A DNA stretch of 5,619 bases from Candidatus Omnitrophota bacterium (GTDB taxonomy: Bacteria; Omnitrophota; Gorgyraeia; Gorgyraeales; Gorgyraeaceae). Position numbers and translations under genes: made by a program. This document shows positions 1 through 5,619 of the stretch, piece by piece (within the stretch, counting starts at the first letter, position 1; each line of letters starts with the position of its first letter). The stretch lies in NCBI GenBank assembly GCA_026387215.1, contig JAPLMC010000076.1, positions 1 through 5,619 on the forward strand, read 5' to 3'. Under the pieces are notes generated by a model that was not told where the DNA came from, made no database searches, and was given only the letters and a program-made list of their open reading frames with translations.

Positions 1-1
1 A

Positions 2-1738
2 TCAGCCGTGCGAAACCGGCTGGTTGGCTTTGTGTTTCAACAGTTTAATTTGTTACCCAGAATGACCGCATTAGAAAACGCTATACTTCCTTTGGTGTAT
101 GCTGGAAAACGCCATCTGAAAGAAAAGGCCAAAGAAAAAATTAACGAGGTTGGTCTTGGCGATAGAATGAATCATCGGCCTAACGAGCTTTCCGGAGGCC
201 AGCAGCAGCGCGTTGCTATTGCTCGCTCGCTTGTCAATGATCCGTTAATTATTATGGCTGATGAGCCTACAGGAAACCTTGATTCGAAAAGTCAAGAAGA
301 GATAATCGCAATCCTTAAAGAGTTGAATCAAAAAGGCAAAACTATTATCATGGTTACCCATGAAAAAGAAGTTGCTATTTGCGCCAAACGCATTATTCAT
401 ATGCGTGACGGCAGAATTATTTCCGATGAAAAAATAGGTGTTTCTTCTGAGGTATCTGAGGAAAATCAGACCGATAAGATAATTGATGTCGTACTGTCTA
501 AATCCGAGAGAAAAGCCAGAGAAACCAAGTTTTTTGATTATATGCGCCAGGCATGCGTGGCAATGGTGGCGCATAAGCTGCGTTCGTTTTTATCCATTCT
601 CGGCATATTAATTGGTGTTAGTGCTGTTATAGCTATGCTTGCTTTAGGACAAGGGGCCAAAGAATCAATTGAACAGCAGCTGGCGTCTTTGGGTTCTAAT
701 CTTTTGGTAGTCAGGCCGGGTTCTTCAAGAGTTCATGGAGTAGCCATGGAAGCTGGCACAGTTACGCGCTTTACCCTGCAGGATGTTGCAGATATCGCTA
801 AATTATCAGATGTAGTAAATACTGTCAGTCCTTCAGTAACAGGCAGAGGGCAGATGGTTTATGCCAATAAAAACTGGAATACCAGGGTGGAAGGCGCTGG
901 TGCGGATTACGCAACGCTGCGGGCCGCGTCTCCTACGATTGGAAGATTTTTTACAGAAGATGAAGTAAGGATGCGTTCGCGGGTTATTGTAATTGGCGCG
1001 ACAGTCGCAAGGGAATTGTTTGGAGATGCAGATCCAGTAGGCGAGACTATAAAGTTGAATCTGGTTAATTTTAAGGTTATAGGGATTTTGCCTGTAAAAG
1101 GAGCAGATACGTTTCATGACCAGGATGACACGGCCATGATTCCGGTTACTACAGCAATGTTTCGAGTATTTGGAAAGGAGTATGTTGATTCTATCTACGT
1201 GGAAGTAAAAAGCGCTGATTTACTTGATACGGCGCAAAAAGAAATATCCAGCCTGATTATCAAGCAACACCGTCTTGATAAGGATGGGGAAGATTCGTTT
1301 CAAATACGGAATATGGCTGACATTAAAAATACGCTTGAAACTACTACCAAAACAATGTCGTTGCTTTTGGGATCAATTGCTGCAATCTCGCTTTTAGTAG
1401 GCGGAATAGGTATTATGAATATTATGCTGGTATCGGTATCTGAACGTACCCGCGAAATAGGTTTACGTAAAGCGATTGGTGCAAATAATAAAGATATTAT
1501 GGTGCAATTTCTAATAGAAGCGATATTAATGTCGTTTCTCGGAGGAATGTTTGGTATTTTATTAGGGGTAGGGATAGCGGTCCTTATAACGCTTTTTGCT
1601 GGCTGGGCTGTGAAAGTTTCTTCATCTTCAATAATTCTCGCTACAACGTTTTCATTAGTCATAGGCATAGTTTTTGGACTTTTGCCAGCCAGGAAAGCTT
1701 CCAAACTAGACCCTATCGAAGCATTACGCTACGAGTAA
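2..1738 (+). CDS. macB: MacB-type ABC exporter, fused ATPase and permease subunit (5' end missing)
   Basis: This is the inner-membrane ATPase-permease of a MacAB-like tripartite exporter (macrolide, peptide or lipid efflux, or lipoprotein-type mechanotransmission). The frame is open to the left edge and the upstream codons read S-A ahead of VRNRLVGFVFQQ, so the GTG at 8 is an internal Val. About 70-75 residues with Walker A are missing. Counting from that GTG: Q-loop FQQFNLLPR at 10-18, signature LSGGQQQR at 61-68, Walker B LIIMADE at 80-86, D-loop NLD at 90-92 and H-loop His118. A charged linker (about 143-190) leads to TM1 (about 193-214). A large extracytoplasmic MacB-PCD domain follows (about 220-445), then three FtsX-type TM segments (about 451-477, 501-533, 541-562). 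The protein ends in the typical PARKASKLDPIEALRYE tail. ATPase first and permease second with four TM segments is the MacB architecture. A membrane-fusion partner (MacA) would be expected upstream, outside the window. The substrate cannot be told from sequence. Confidence 0.93.
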   Translation, partial: SAVRNRLVGFVFQQFNLLPRMTALENAILPLVYAGKRHLKEKAKEKINEVGLGDRMNHRPNELSGGQQQRVAIARSLVNDPLIIMADEPTGNLDSKSQEEIIAILKELNQKGKTIIMVTHEKEVAICAKRIIHMRDGRIISDEKIGVSSEVSEENQTDKIIDVVLSKSERKARETKFFDYMRQACVAMVAHKLRSFLSILGILIGVSAVIAMLALGQGAKESIEQQLASLGSNLLVVRPGSSRVHGVAMEAGTVTRFTLQDVADIAKLSDVVNTVSPSVTGRGQMVYANKNWNTRVEGAGADYATLRAASPTIGRFFTEDEVRMRSRVIVIGATVARELFGDADPVGETIKLNLVNFKVIGILPVKGADTFHDQDDTAMIPVTTAMFRVFGKEYVDSIYVEVKSADLLDTAQKEISSLIIKQHRLDKDGEDSFQIRNMADIKNTLETTTKTMSLLLGSIAAISLLVGGIGIMNIMLVSVSERTREIGLRKAIGANNKDIMVQFLIEAILMSFLGGMFGILLGVGIAVLITLFAGWAVKVSSSSIILATTFSLVIGIVFGLLPARKASKLDPIEALRYE

Positions 1739-1742
1739 CCCC

Positions 1743-1782
1743 TAAACTTGACAATCTAATAATGTCAGTTTTGTCAAGTTTA
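1743..1782. repeat. 12-bp perfect inverted repeat downstream of macB
   Basis: The arms TAAACTTGACAA (1743-1754) and TTGTCAAGTTTA (1771-1782) are exact reverse complements around a 16-nt loop. The repeat begins 4 bp after the macB stop codon. An RNA hairpin here could protect or loosely terminate the macB transcript. However, the stem is A/T-rich and no uninterrupted U-run follows the 3' arm, so it is not a good intrinsic terminator. A protein-binding palindrome or a remnant of a dispersed intergenic repeat is equally possible. Confidence 0.6.
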
Positions 1783-1841
1783 TGGCGTTTAGTGAGGCGT
1801 AATCTTTACAAAATTAACAATGTCACAATGTCAAGTTTATG
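1772..1841 (+). repeat. Direct repeat pair TGTCAAGTTTATG (1772-1784 and 1829-1841)
   Basis: The 13-bp word TGTCAAGTTTATG occurs at 1772-1784 and again, identically, at 1829-1841, 57 bp apart. The first copy is also the right arm of the inverted repeat at 1743-1782, so the core occurs three times in about 100 bp (one inverted, two direct). The shorter word AATGTCA recurs nearby at 1762, 1819 and 1827. There is no open reading frame here. The stretch 1739-1884 otherwise holds nothing I can name. Confidence 0.55.
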
Positions 1842-1884
1842 TTGGCATTCTTATTCAGGCAGTACTGGTATAAATAAGAATAGA

Positions 1885-1912
1885 TTGACAAATCCTTATA
1901 GTGTGGTAAAAT
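1885..1912 (+). promoter_or_regulatory. Sigma-70-type promoter for the leader, zinc protein and helicase unit
   Basis: A perfect -35 box TTGACA (1885-1890) is followed, after a 16-bp spacer, by a -10 box TAAAAT (1907-1912) that differs from TATAAT at one base. TG at 1904-1905, one base ahead of the -10, makes it an extended -10. The expected transcription start is near 1918-1920, just where the structured leader begins. It is the best promoter match I found in the window. Confidence 0.8.
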
Positions 1913-1918
1913 AAAAAA

Positions 1919-1983
1919 GTTAGTAGAAAAAGATTAGAAAATCTTAAACCGTAAGGGAGACAACTAACCTTTGCGGTTTTTTT
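1919..1983 (+). promoter_or_regulatory. Structured 5' leader RNA, possible attenuator or small RNA
   Basis: The predicted transcript opens with GUUAGU (1919-1924). Hairpin one follows: AAGATT (1930-1935), AGAA loop, AATCTT (1940-1945). Directly abutting it is the terminator-like hairpin 1946-1979 with a U-tract. ACTAAC (1963-1968), in and just 3' of the second hairpin's loop, is the exact complement of the 5'-terminal GTTAGT, so an H-type pseudoknot is possible. The leader has no ATG or GTG and no credible leader peptide, which argues against ribosome-stalling attenuation. It matches no riboswitch family that I recognise. Either it is a conditional terminator controlling the genes downstream, or transcription mostly stops here and yields a ~65-nt small RNA. 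Confidence 0.5.
1946..1983 (+). terminator. Rho-independent terminator-like hairpin inside the leader
   Basis: The 5' strand AAACCGTAAGGG (1946-1957) pairs with CCTTTGCGGTTT (1968-1979) as 12 consecutive pairs including two G-U pairs, around a 10-nt loop (1958-1967). The U-rich tail runs from 1977 to 1983. A strong stem followed by seven T residues is the standard intrinsic terminator shape. It lies about 30 nt after the promoter and just ahead of the Shine-Dalgarno of the next gene, the layout of an attenuator rather than of an operon end. Confidence 0.75.
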
Positions 1984-1988
1984 ATTCT

Positions 1989-1997
1989 AAGGAGGAG
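1989..1997 (+). promoter_or_regulatory. Shine-Dalgarno AAGGAGGAG that points to a hidden small gene
   Basis: AAGGAGG at 1989-1995 is a near-perfect match to the anti-Shine-Dalgarno, but no ATG, GTG or TTG follows at a usable distance. It is over 150 nt from the helicase start, so it cannot serve that gene. It sits immediately before an ATT at 2000 in a 48-codon frame, and so supports translation of that frame. Confidence 0.75.
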
Positions 1998-1999
1998 TT

Positions 2000-2146
2000 A
2001 TTAAAAAAGTAAAGACTTCCAACAAGAACAGGAAATGCAAGTATCAACATTGTAAGCATATTTTGAGCATCTATAATCATGAAGATTATTGCCATGTTCA
2101 TCTGGGCCAGATGTTGCAAGAATATGCATTTAAAGGGTCTAAATAG
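2000..2146 (+). CDS. Small Cys/His zinc-knuckle protein, probable AUU start
   Basis: This 48-residue reading frame is preceded by an in-frame TAA at 1988-1990, and only GGA GGA GTT ATT AAA AAA GTA lie between that stop and the body of the protein. ATT at 2000 is the most plausible initiator, with a 4-nt gap after GGAGG (1991-1995). Later in-frame TTG (2063) or ATG (2111) starts would lose zinc ligands. The product is basic at its N-terminus and carries Cys13, Cys18, Cys31 and His34 (C-x4-C-x12-C-x2-H). The LSIYN motif sits between the ligand pairs. This resembles small zinc ribbons of the type CxxC..LsxYN...CxxH, but the function is unknown; nucleic-acid binding is a guess from the basic charge and the neighbour. 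It ends TAG, two bases before the helicase ATG, so the two are probably translationally coupled. If AUU initiation is real, expression may be low and sensitive to IF3, as known for infC in E. coli. Confidence 0.68.
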   Translation: MKKVKTSNKNRKCKYQHCKHILSIYNHEDYCHVHLGQMLQEYAFKGSK

Positions 2147-2148
2147 TT

Positions 2149-3405
2149 ATGACTGATAAAATAACACAAAGCTTTTATGGACTTGGTATTGCGCCAAAGA
2201 TTCTTGATATACTGGAGCGCATGAAATTTAAGACGCCTACACCAATTCAGTTAAAGGCAATCCCTTTGGCTCTTGAAGGTAAAGATATTATAGGTATAGC
2301 TCAGACAGGGACAGGCAAGACACATTCTTTCGCTATACCTATGATGCAGATCCTAGCGCAGAAAAAAGGGATAGGCTTGGTTCTTGCTCCTACAAGGGAA
2401 TTAGCTATTCAGATTGACGAGGCTTTTCAGCTAATTGCGCGTCCGTTCGGAATACGGACAGCTTGTCTTATAGGAGGCGCTTCAATGCATGAACAGGTGC
2501 GCGCGTTGCGCAATAAACCTCGCGTGATAATAGCTACTCCAGGTAGACTTATTGACCATATGACCCAGTGGAACATACTACTTGATGACGCAGTGATGCT
2601 GGTGCTTGATGAAGCGGATCGCATGCTTGATATGGGTTTTACTCCGCAGGTTGAAAAGATTTTACGTTTTTTACCGAAAGAAAGACAAACCATGCTTTTT
2701 TCAGCTACTATTCCAAGAGAAATTATGCAAATGGCAGCCAGACATATGAAGCTTCCTGTCAATGTAGAGGTTGCTCCTTCAGGTACTGCTGCTGAGAAAG
2801 TTACCCATGAACTATTTGTTGTTAAGAAAGATCTCAAATTACAGCTTCTCAGTAAATTGCTTACACAATATCACGGGTCTATCCTTTTGTTTTCCCGCAC
2901 CAAGCATAATGCAAGAAAAATTACGCGTTCAATCAGGGATATGGGGCATAGCGCAGCAGAGATACATTCTGATCGTTCGTTGAGTCAGCGCCGTGAGGCG
3001 CTTGGAGGTTTTAAATCAGGTAAATATAAGGTATTGGTAGCTACTGATATTGCTGCCAGAGGGATTGATGTAACCGGGATTGAGTTGGTTATTAATTATG
3101 ACTTACCTGATGATACTGAAAACTATGTTCATCGTATTGGCCGCACAGGCCGTGCAGGCAACAAGGGTCATGCTATTTCTTTCGCTACACCTGATCAAAG
3201 AGGCAATGTCAGGGATATAGAAAAACTTATAAGAGTATCGCTGCCTATTTCAAAGCGTCTAGACATTTCTCAGGAATCATTTAGCCAATCCTCTTCCTCG
3301 TACCAACCTTCATATCATTCTTCGCGCCAATTTTCAGATAGACGCCCAAGAAATAATTACATTCAGAAGCGCAATACACAAAACAAATCTAAATTTTACC
3401 GTTAA
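2149..3405 (+). CDS. rhlE: RhlE-type DEAD-box ATP-dependent RNA helicase
   Basis: This cytoplasmic enzyme unwinds RNA duplexes and remodels RNP using ATP. Family members act in ribosome assembly, mRNA decay and cold adaptation. All core motifs are present in order: Q-motif with TPTPIQ (Gln34), motif I AQTGTGKT (51-58), Ia PTRELAIQ (81-88), GG (109-110), TPGR (130-133), motif II DEAD (154-157), SAT (185-187), motif V ATDIAARGID (298-307) and motif VI HRIGRTGRAG (328-337). RMLDMGF just after DEAD, FSRTKHNA in domain 2 and RDIEKLI near residue 360 resemble RhlE. The last ~50 residues are a Ser/Arg/Asn/Gln-rich, probably disordered tail, as is common for RNA-tethering extensions in this family. 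The ATG has only a weak AAAGGG 11 nt upstream, so initiation probably depends on ribosomes finishing the zinc-knuckle frame, whose stop is 2 nt away. Length (418) is normal and the gene looks intact. Confidence 0.95.
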   Translation: MTDKITQSFYGLGIAPKILDILERMKFKTPTPIQLKAIPLALEGKDIIGIAQTGTGKTHSFAIPMMQILAQKKGIGLVLAPTRELAIQIDEAFQLIARPFGIRTACLIGGASMHEQVRALRNKPRVIIATPGRLIDHMTQWNILLDDAVMLVLDEADRMLDMGFTPQVEKILRFLPKERQTMLFSATIPREIMQMAARHMKLPVNVEVAPSGTAAEKVTHELFVVKKDLKLQLLSKLLTQYHGSILLFSRTKHNARKITRSIRDMGHSAAEIHSDRSLSQRREALGGFKSGKYKVLVATDIAARGIDVTGIELVINYDLPDDTENYVHRIGRTGRAGNKGHAISFATPDQRGNVRDIEKLIRVSLPISKRLDISQESFSQSSSSYQPSYHSSRQFSDRRPRNNYIQKRNTQNKSKFYR

Positions 3406-3423
3406 GAAGGAGAATGGTATCTT

Positions 3424-4986
3424 ATGTTAGATGTTACCAGAAAGCGATATAGGCTCAGAATTATAGCACCTGCTTATCCAGCGTTCAATATTTATTCGTA
3501 TATCGCAGCCAGGACTACCGCTTTGGGCCCGGTATGCGTAGCTACTAGCGTAAATGAAATGGAGAAATGGGATGTAGAGGTTATAGATGAAAATAATCTT
3601 CGTAGGTATGGGCCTAAGCAGATTTCAGGCGGAGCTGATCACGAATTTTTACAAAGCCAGAGGCCTTGTGATGTAGCTGGTTTTTATGGAGGCCTTACAA
3701 GCACGATTCCTAGGCTTTATGAAGTAGCGCGTTTTTATAAAAATAAAGGTATTGTGACTATAGCAGGAGGGCAGCATTTTTGCAAAGAGAATATCGAAGA
3801 AGCGTTAACTTCAGGCATAGACTATGTGGTTATAGGCGAGGGAGAAGATACTATAAAGGAACTTCTCTGGGCGCTGGAAGGGAAACAGGATATTAGCGTA
3901 GTACAGGGCATTGCTTATCTGAGCGATAATAAAGTAGTTTTTACCCCTCCTAGAGAGCCTTTGAAAGATTTTGACAGCCTTCCCTTGCCGGATTTTTCCC
4001 TTGTGCGTTACGCGAAAATAGATCTCTATTCAGTAGAGAGAATACGTTCGTGCGGAATGGACTGCGAGTTTTGCACAGTGAAGGGAAAACCCAGAAGGTC
4101 TTCGCCTGAACGGCTTCTGGAAAGAATAAGTTTTCTTCTTGAAACCAAAGACGCCAGGCATTTTTTTATCGTGGATGATCTTTTTGGGCAAGAAAGAGAT
4201 GAGACAATACGGTTTTGCAATATGCTGAGGGATTATCAAAAAGATACGGAAAGACGGTTGGATATTACTGTTCAGATACGGCTGGATAAAGCCAAAGATA
4301 TTGAGCTTTTATCAGCAATGCGCCAGGCAGGCATAAATACAGTAGCAATAGGGTTTGAATCGCCTATTGAAGAAGAATTAAAAGCTATGAATAAGTGCTT
4401 AAAGCCAGAGAACATGTTGGCTTTTGTAAAAGTGTTCCGTAAATTGGGCTTTCTGGTTCACGGCATGTTTATTTTTGGATATCCATTAAAAGACAGCGGA
4501 AATTTTAGTATGTCTAGCGAGGAACGAGTGAAGCGGCTTAAAAAATTTATCAAAAAAGCAAGGCTAGATACCATACAAGTTCTTTTGCCTGTGCCCTTGC
4601 CTGGTACGGAATTGCGTCAAAGACTCCAGGCGCAGAACAGGATCTATCCTGTTTCTGATGTTGGATGGGAATACTATGATGGCAATTTTCCACTTTTTGA
4701 GCCTGATAAACCAATGAGCGCGGAGAGCATGCAGCTTTCGATTAGAAAAATAATGGGCAAGTTCTACCAGTTCAAGTATATGTTTATGATAGGACTGAAT
4801 ATAGCATTCTTCCCGTCTATTATTTTCTTTTTGCATGATATTAAAGCTGGTTGGAGGATTTGGTATAGACCGTGGCGTAATTACTTGATACGTTTTGGCG
4901 GATGGATTATTTTCAAAAATTGGACAGCCATGTTTAAGAAAAATAAATTCCAAGAAAAATTGAAACAGGCAAAGACACATATGTAG
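3424..4986 (+). CDS. B12-binding-domain radical SAM protein, substrate unknown
   Basis: An N-terminal Rossmann-like cobalamin-binding-type domain (about 10-165) is followed by a radical SAM core. Visible landmarks are VEVIDENN near 51-58, AGGQHF near 114-119, GEGE at 138-141, and the cluster motif CGMDCEFC (Cys210, Cys214, Cys217; CxxxCxxC) that ligates the [4Fe-4S] cluster. GFES at 310-313 is a typical core strand. I see no DxHxxG histidine loop, so cobalamin, if bound, would be without that base-off ligand. A hydrophobic stretch (about 454-474) and an aromatic-rich, basic C-terminus suggest membrane association. Relatives include methyltransferases and enzymes acting on lipids or natural products, but nothing here fixes the substrate. 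The gene starts 18 nt after the helicase stop, with AAGGAG at 3407-3412 and an 11-nt gap. ATG 3424 is the only start possible, because an in-frame TAA lies at 3403. Confidence 0.9.
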   Translation: MLDVTRKRYRLRIIAPAYPAFNIYSYIAARTTALGPVCVATSVNEMEKWDVEVIDENNLRRYGPKQISGGADHEFLQSQRPCDVAGFYGGLTSTIPRLYEVARFYKNKGIVTIAGGQHFCKENIEEALTSGIDYVVIGEGEDTIKELLWALEGKQDISVVQGIAYLSDNKVVFTPPREPLKDFDSLPLPDFSLVRYAKIDLYSVERIRSCGMDCEFCTVKGKPRRSSPERLLERISFLLETKDARHFFIVDDLFGQERDETIRFCNMLRDYQKDTERRLDITVQIRLDKAKDIELLSAMRQAGINTVAIGFESPIEEELKAMNKCLKPENMLAFVKVFRKLGFLVHGMFIFGYPLKDSGNFSMSSEERVKRLKKFIKKARLDTIQVLLPVPLPGTELRQRLQAQNRIYPVSDVGWEYYDGNFPLFEPDKPMSAESMQLSIRKIMGKFYQFKYMFMIGLNIAFFPSIIFFLHDIKAGWRIWYRPWRNYLIRFGGWIIFKNWTAMFKKNKFQEKLKQAKTHM

Positions 4987-5017
4987 AGTCTTTGGTACGC
5001 TAGATTTTTTCTAGGCT

Positions 5018-5619
5018 ATGAAGGTATCAGTACAATTCGAAAAAAAGCCGCTCTTATTCCAGAATCCGAAATTTATCATATCATGTTTTGATTCTTCTTC
5101 ATTTACCGCTTGCTTCAAAGATATTGAAGGCGCGCTTCGTCATGGGTATCACTTAGCCGGTTTCTTATCATATGAAGCAGGGTACTGTTTTGAAGAAAAA
5201 CTCCGGGAAGACAAGACATATGACTTTCCTCTTATTTATCTGGGGGCTTATGAGGCGCCTCTCAAATACAGTATTTCCCCTGAAACCAAACCTTTCCAAA
5301 GTATCCTGAAAGATCTTAGTCTGAATATTACTAGGGATAAATATTTTTTAAATATACAAACTATACGTGATTATATAGCTCAGGGGGAAGTGTACCAGGT
5401 TACCTATTGCATTAAATTATTGTTTAAGTTTTACGGAGATCCTCTCTTTCTTTACAATTTACTTTTAAAAGAGCAGCCTGTGCCTTATCCTGCATATATT
5501 GAAACAGACAGATTCCATATACTGTCATGCTCCCCGGAAATGTTTATCAAAAAAGAATCTATGCATACAGTTACCAAGCCTATGAAAGGGACATGGCGCC
5601 GCGGAGATAATATGATTTC
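5018..5619 (+). CDS. pabB: PabB-like aminodeoxychorismate synthase component I (3' end missing)
   Basis: This belongs to the chorismate-binding family (PabB, TrpE and relatives). PabB makes 4-amino-4-deoxychorismate from chorismate and ammonia, the first step toward p-aminobenzoate and folate. About 200 N-terminal residues are visible. They include the PabB-like GFLSYEAGYCFE (about 48-59), the YIAQGEVYQV segment (about 119-128), SPEMF (172-176) and TKPMKGTWRRG (186-196). Lys190 in PMKGT corresponds to the PabB nucleophilic lysine, favouring PabB over anthranilate synthase, which has Ala there. An oddity is QVTYC where the family usually reads QVN(Y/F/L)(T/S/A). The start is ATG 5018, since an in-frame TAG at 5012 excludes anything longer. 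No good Shine-Dalgarno precedes it. It lies 31 nt after the radical SAM stop, in the same direction. The C-terminal catalytic half is off the window, so a fusion with an aminodeoxychorismate lyase, common in this family, cannot be judged. Confidence 0.9.
   Translation, partial: MKVSVQFEKKPLLFQNPKFIISCFDSSSFTACFKDIEGALRHGYHLAGFLSYEAGYCFEEKLREDKTYDFPLIYLGAYEAPLKYSISPETKPFQSILKDLSLNITRDKYFLNIQTIRDYIAQGEVYQVTYCIKLLFKFYGDPLFLYNLLLKEQPVPYPAYIETDRFHILSCSPEMFIKKESMHTVTKPMKGTWRRGDNMI

Noticed and set aside
245..1704. Antisense open frames at 245-574, 833-1117 and 1300-1704.
   Set aside because: They lie wholly inside the conserved macB coding sequence, have no family-like motifs and are shadow frames.
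1748..1776. TTGACA words in the inverted repeat as promoters on either strand.
   Set aside because: At 17 bp spacing the -10 position reads TTGTCA on both strands, which is not a -10 box.
1743..1782. The inverted repeat as the intrinsic terminator of macB.
   Set aside because: The stem is A/T-rich, the loop is 16 nt, and no U-tract follows; kept only as a repeat.
1866..1874. A second extended -10 element, TGG followed by TATAAA, upstream of the main promoter.
   Set aside because: No -35 box lies at 16-18 bp; the nearest candidate TTGGCA (1842-1847) is 21 bp away. The promoter at 1885-1912 is much better.
1971..2012. A short TTG-initiated frame through the terminator and Shine-Dalgarno.
   Set aside because: It has no ribosome binding site, starts inside the terminator stem and ends after a few codons at TAA.
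2427..2983. Antisense frame 2427-2837 and plus-strand frame 2771-2983 within the helicase.
   Set aside because: Both overlap the conserved helicase core in other frames and show no recognisable domain.
3414..3455. ATG at 3414 as a start near the AAGGAG before the radical SAM gene.
   Set aside because: It is in another frame and reaches a stop within about a dozen codons; ATG 3424 opens the full-length protein.
4026..4980. Antisense frames at 4026-4220, 4030-4239 and 4564-4980 in the radical SAM gene.
   Set aside because: They are shadows of a clearly conserved coding sequence.
5000..5014. Small palindrome CTAGA-TTTTT-TCTAG before pabB as a terminator.
   Set aside because: Only five A/T-rich base pairs with the T-run in the loop; too weak to terminate transcription.

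Overview
The window reads as a bacterial chromosome fragment of moderate to low G+C. It has five co-directional plus-strand genes, two of them cut by the window edges. Strong AAGGAGG-type ribosome binding sites, one sharp sigma-70 promoter (TTGACA, 16 bp, TGGTAAAAT) and a distinctive type of B12-binding radical SAM protein recall uncultured Gram-negative lineages such as Candidatus Omnitrophota. That placement is inference from general impression. The MacB-type exporter also favours a cell with an outer envelope. I see no tRNA, rRNA, CRISPR array, insertion sequence or phage gene.

Positions 2-1738 hold most of a MacB-type ABC exporter subunit whose Walker A region lies off the left edge. Positions 1739-1884 are non-coding and hold a 12-bp perfect inverted repeat plus a 13-bp direct repeat of one of its arms. 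At 1885-1912 is the promoter, which appears to start a new transcription unit.

The first ~65 nt of the predicted transcript fold into a small hairpin and then a strong terminator-like hairpin with a U-tract. The very 5' end is complementary to the terminator loop, so a pseudoknot is possible. Right after this comes a perfect Shine-Dalgarno and a 48-codon reading frame with no ATG, GTG or TTG start ahead of its key residues. It encodes a Cys/His zinc-knuckle protein that probably starts at AUU. It ends 2 nt before a RhlE-type DEAD-box RNA helicase (2149-3405), which suggests translational coupling.

The helicase is followed after 18 nt by a B12-binding radical SAM protein of unknown substrate (3424-4986). 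After another 31 nt comes the start of a PabB-like chorismate-utilising enzyme (5018 to the right edge). These last four genes could be one operon read through the leader terminator. The most interesting part is 1885-2149: a structured, possibly attenuating leader in front of an unusual-start mini zinc protein and an RNA helicase. It looks like a compact, possibly self-regulated RNA-remodelling module.
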